Source: Globomyces pollinis-pini (taxonomy: Eukaryota; Chytridiomycota; Chytridiomycetes; Rhizophydiales; Globomycetaceae). From it: a stretch of DNA of 18,783 nt. A program made the position numbers and the translations under genes. Location of the stretch: NCBI GenBank assembly GCA_025399215.1, contig MU621414.1, positions 1 through 18,783 on the forward strand, given 5' to 3'. Under the pieces are notes generated by a model. The model ran no database searches, had not been told where the DNA came from, and was given only the letters and a program-made list of their open reading frames with translations. Shown one piece after another: positions 16,696 to 18,783 of the stretch. Position 1 is the stretch's first letter. Each line of letters begins with the position of its first letter.

Positions 16696-18215
16696 TTAAA
16701 TTTCAGGTTTAGCATCGGAATCAACAGTAGCATTTTGGTAAACTTCTCCCAATACGCGCAACGCAACCACACGTCGTTTTCGCAACTCTAATGAAGTCTC
16801 TTCATCACCCAATACAGTATCACATACTTCACGTAACACAGCTTCCACCTCCAATTTACTTCCACGCCATAGGGCTTCCATTCCTTTTGACGCTGCTTCG
16901 GATTCTAATTTTGCTTTCAATTCTCGTTCTTCTGGTGTGAGTTCTTTTTGAACAGATTGACCATCGTCAACATCACCTTCACCACGGTTTTCCATTTGCT
17001 GTAGTTTGGAGAAGGATGACTGGAGATCGAATGCCGTTTTGACTGTTCCAACGGTTTCTGATATAATATGTGCCTTTTCCCGGAATCCAGTTGCGAATCT
17101 TGATCCAAATCCCCACGCTCTTCGAAACATGGATCCATCTAAAGCGTCGATGATAGCATAATACTGATCAGATTTCAATACTACAACATGAATACAAAAC
17201 TTAAATACCATATGTGTACCCAATTGCATGTAGGAGTTCCACACCATACGATTCATTTTTGAGTTGCTCCACCTACTGTCAACTATTATCAATCTATTAC
17301 CTCTACTTGTGCAATAATCCGAAACGAATTCAAGGCTTCGGTTGCAAGATGTTCCATCGTTGTACCAATTGGAGGAGAATCTTTTGTCCAATTCGGGAAA
17401 GCATCAGTATAAAGCGCCAGCTTATTTACCAAATGAGTTACCAAATCTATAAGGTTAGAAAACAATCGCAATCAACCTTTAACTCTCATTTCACGTTGCT
17501 TGATACGTTCAGCTGTTGAAATAGGTTTAGAAGCTTCTTTCGGATCACTAGAAAACATCGCATCCTTAAAATCTCTAGCAATAGATATTTCACCAATGAT
17601 GGAAACAAACTTTTCTCCCCCAAATTGTTGTTTAAAGAATTGTTCAGGATCAACAAAGGATGCATCCGAGGAAACTGCAGTCCCATGCTTGTCGTAAAAA
17701 GCTCTACGTTGTGGATCCGATAGCACTAAAGGAAATGAATCAAAGGTTCAAATTGATACCTTGGTACGCTTCCGAAACAGCCTTGAACTTTTCCTCTGCC
17801 TCTGGATCATCCAAATTCTTATCAGGATGGTACTTCATCGCTTTTGTATAATAAGCCTGAATATTAACATCAATCTAAGCCTACTTTTTTAATCACTGCT
17901 GGGGAAGCATCTGGTTGAACATTCAAGAGGTCATAGTATGCTCGATTTGTAGAAGTTTGAGGTTGATTTTGACTTTGACGTTGATTTGTATTCTGCTGTT
18001 GATTTTGCTGATTTTGTTTTTTATTTTGATGATGAGGGATTGTACATGTCTTTCCACAATTGAAACATTGAACCTAACCATCAGTTTTTGGGAATTTGTA
18101 CCAAATAATCGATTTGAGGTGGTTTCGTAGTAGAAAATTCTAAATGTGTTTTGCAATGTGGACAATTGGCTGTTATTGCCAATGCTGGTTCTCTAGACAA
18201 AATTGGCGAGGTCAT
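16696..18215 (-). CDS. J-protein with N-terminal double CxxC, Q/N-rich linker, J domain and DnaJ-X domain
   Basis: Hsp70 co-chaperone of the Caj1/Djp1-like fungal class. Seven minus-strand exons: 18215-18102, 18073-17885, 17856-17760, 17725-17477, 17446-17301, 17272-17209 and 17180-16696. Introns are 28, 28, 34, 30, 28 and 28 nt. Spliced length is 1344 nt, 447 residues. CPHC (18-21) and CFNCGKTC (41-48) form a probable zinc-binding unit, followed by a Q/N-rich linker (about 54-78). The J domain (about 83-147) starts [14 protein letters not shown] and has HPD at 111-113, then [15 protein letters not shown]. The X domain shows [33 protein letters not shown] and, near the end, [19 protein letters not shown]. 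The fifth intron has two possible donors six nt apart (17300 or 17306), which changes the protein by two residues only. The X-domain homologs Caj1 and Djp1 act on peroxisomal import or in the cytosol; the partner here is unknown. Confidence 0.9.
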
Positions 18216-18586
18216 GGATACTAATGTGGTCACTATCTATTGATTTGCTGAGTTGGTAGAATACAATTGAATTGCGTTGATTGGTTTTTTTCGGAAACTG
18301 CAGTCTTCACTCTGAATAGTTAAATCAAAAATTCATATCTAAGCCACTTCTTGAAAAAGCTTTTGGAAATCACATGTGCGGACAAACAGACGTTGGCAAT
18401 TGATCAAAGAATCAAGCAATGTTACAAGACGCGTTATACTTAAGATGCTCTTAAAGTCAGATAAGCTCCAATAATCACTAACTTATCACTATTTGTAAAT
18501 ATTCATGGAATGTGAATTTGTTGACAAAACACAAACACAACTATTCCATCATTCTAAAACAATTCTAAACTTTATCCATTCGAAAA
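18216..18586. other. Divergent intergenic region between the J-protein and the secreted protein
   Basis: 371 nt that must hold promoters for both flanking genes. One ACGCGT core lies at 18429-18434. No RNA gene or additional exon was recognised. Confidence 0.45.
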
Positions 18587-18783
18587 ATGCATATAAGATT
18601 GATTTTGTATTCTTTGGCTAGTTTCTTGGTGTACGCGTTACAAGATGAAAATGTAGTAGGATTGGTGAATGCCAGAAAAAGATCCATTGATCAGGGTTTA
18701 GATAATCATCTGTATTATCGTGATGACACAGATACAATCGAATTGGCGAATATATTTGATGTTGCAACTGAAACGGACACTGA
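18587..18783 (+). CDS. Putative secreted protein, N-terminal fragment (partial at right edge)
   Basis: An open frame of 65 codons runs from an ATG to the window edge. It begins with a typical signal peptide (MHIRLILYSLASFLVYAL, cleavage expected near residue 18) followed by a hydrophilic, acidic stretch rich in D, T and E. A basic RKR motif shortly after the signal could be a Kex2-type processing site, leaving a propeptide of about 13 residues. No domain can be recognised from the visible part. It could be a secreted enzyme proform, another receptor ectodomain or a cell-wall protein. The frame has no stop and the ATG context is A-rich (AAAAATG), both supporting a real gene; an intron just inside the edge cannot be excluded. 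Confidence 0.55.
   Translation, partial: MHIRLILYSLASFLVYALQDENVVGLVNARKRSIDQGLDNHLYYRDDTDTIELANIFDVATETDT

Noticed and set aside
17289..17519. Short frames on both strands in the middle of the J-protein gene
   Set aside because: They are read-throughs of 28-30-nt introns or antisense shadows; splicing gives a continuous DnaJ-X domain.
17741..17760. GGTTCAAATTGATACC resembling a tRNA B box
   Set aside because: It lies in the intron and splice junction of the J-protein gene, with no A box or acceptor stem around it.

Overview
The window looks like a compact, gene-dense, AT-rich eukaryotic nuclear genome. The best guess is an early-diverging (zoosporic, chytrid-like) fungus, or a close opisthokont or protist relative. 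This rests on GT-AG introns with fungal-type branch points (a perfect TACTAAC in one), GABA-B-type class C receptors (known to be expanded in chytrids), a DnaJ with a fungal-type X domain, and an RhlG-like SDR. Lineage is an inference; no marker here fixes it. Reading the frames across splice sites shows that most introns are only 26-34 nt. Single long open frames therefore under-describe the genes, and I rebuilt the exon structures by hand.

Left part (1-2855, all minus strand): the N-terminal half of an Aurora-type kinase running off the left edge, a MoaD/MOCS2A molybdopterin synthase sulfur carrier, and a complete enolase whose first exon is only four codons. An 800-nt gap with dyad sequences follows. 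On the plus strand come a nine-exon short-chain dehydrogenase ending in a possible peroxisomal signal (3657-4964) and a five-exon VTT-domain membrane protein (5274-6234).

Middle (6467-15377): a minus-strand gene joins an NYN ribonuclease-type domain, four LOTUS-like repeats and a C-terminal AMPK-beta/CBM48 glycogen-binding domain. It shares a 62-bp divergent promoter with an intronless Rieske oxygenase of the PAO/TIC55 type. Two intronless GABA-B-like receptors of about 845 residues then lie tail to tail (9991-12519 plus, 12837-15377 minus). They are clear paralogs and each appears to carry a PH-like fold in its cytoplasmic tail.

Right part: a 1.3-kb gene-free stretch with a few inverted repeats, a seven-exon J-protein with an N-terminal double CxxC motif, a Q/N-rich linker and a DnaJ-X domain (16696-18215), and the start of a secreted protein at the right edge.

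There is no operon logic. The genes are a mix of housekeeping (enolase, Aurora, MoaD, DnaJ) and lineage-specific sensing or metabolism (receptors, Rieske oxygenase, NYN-LOTUS-CBM48). The most unusual items are the NYN-LOTUS-CBM48 architecture, the receptor pair with PH-like tails, the PAO-like oxygenase in an apparently non-photosynthetic genome, and the ultrashort introns.
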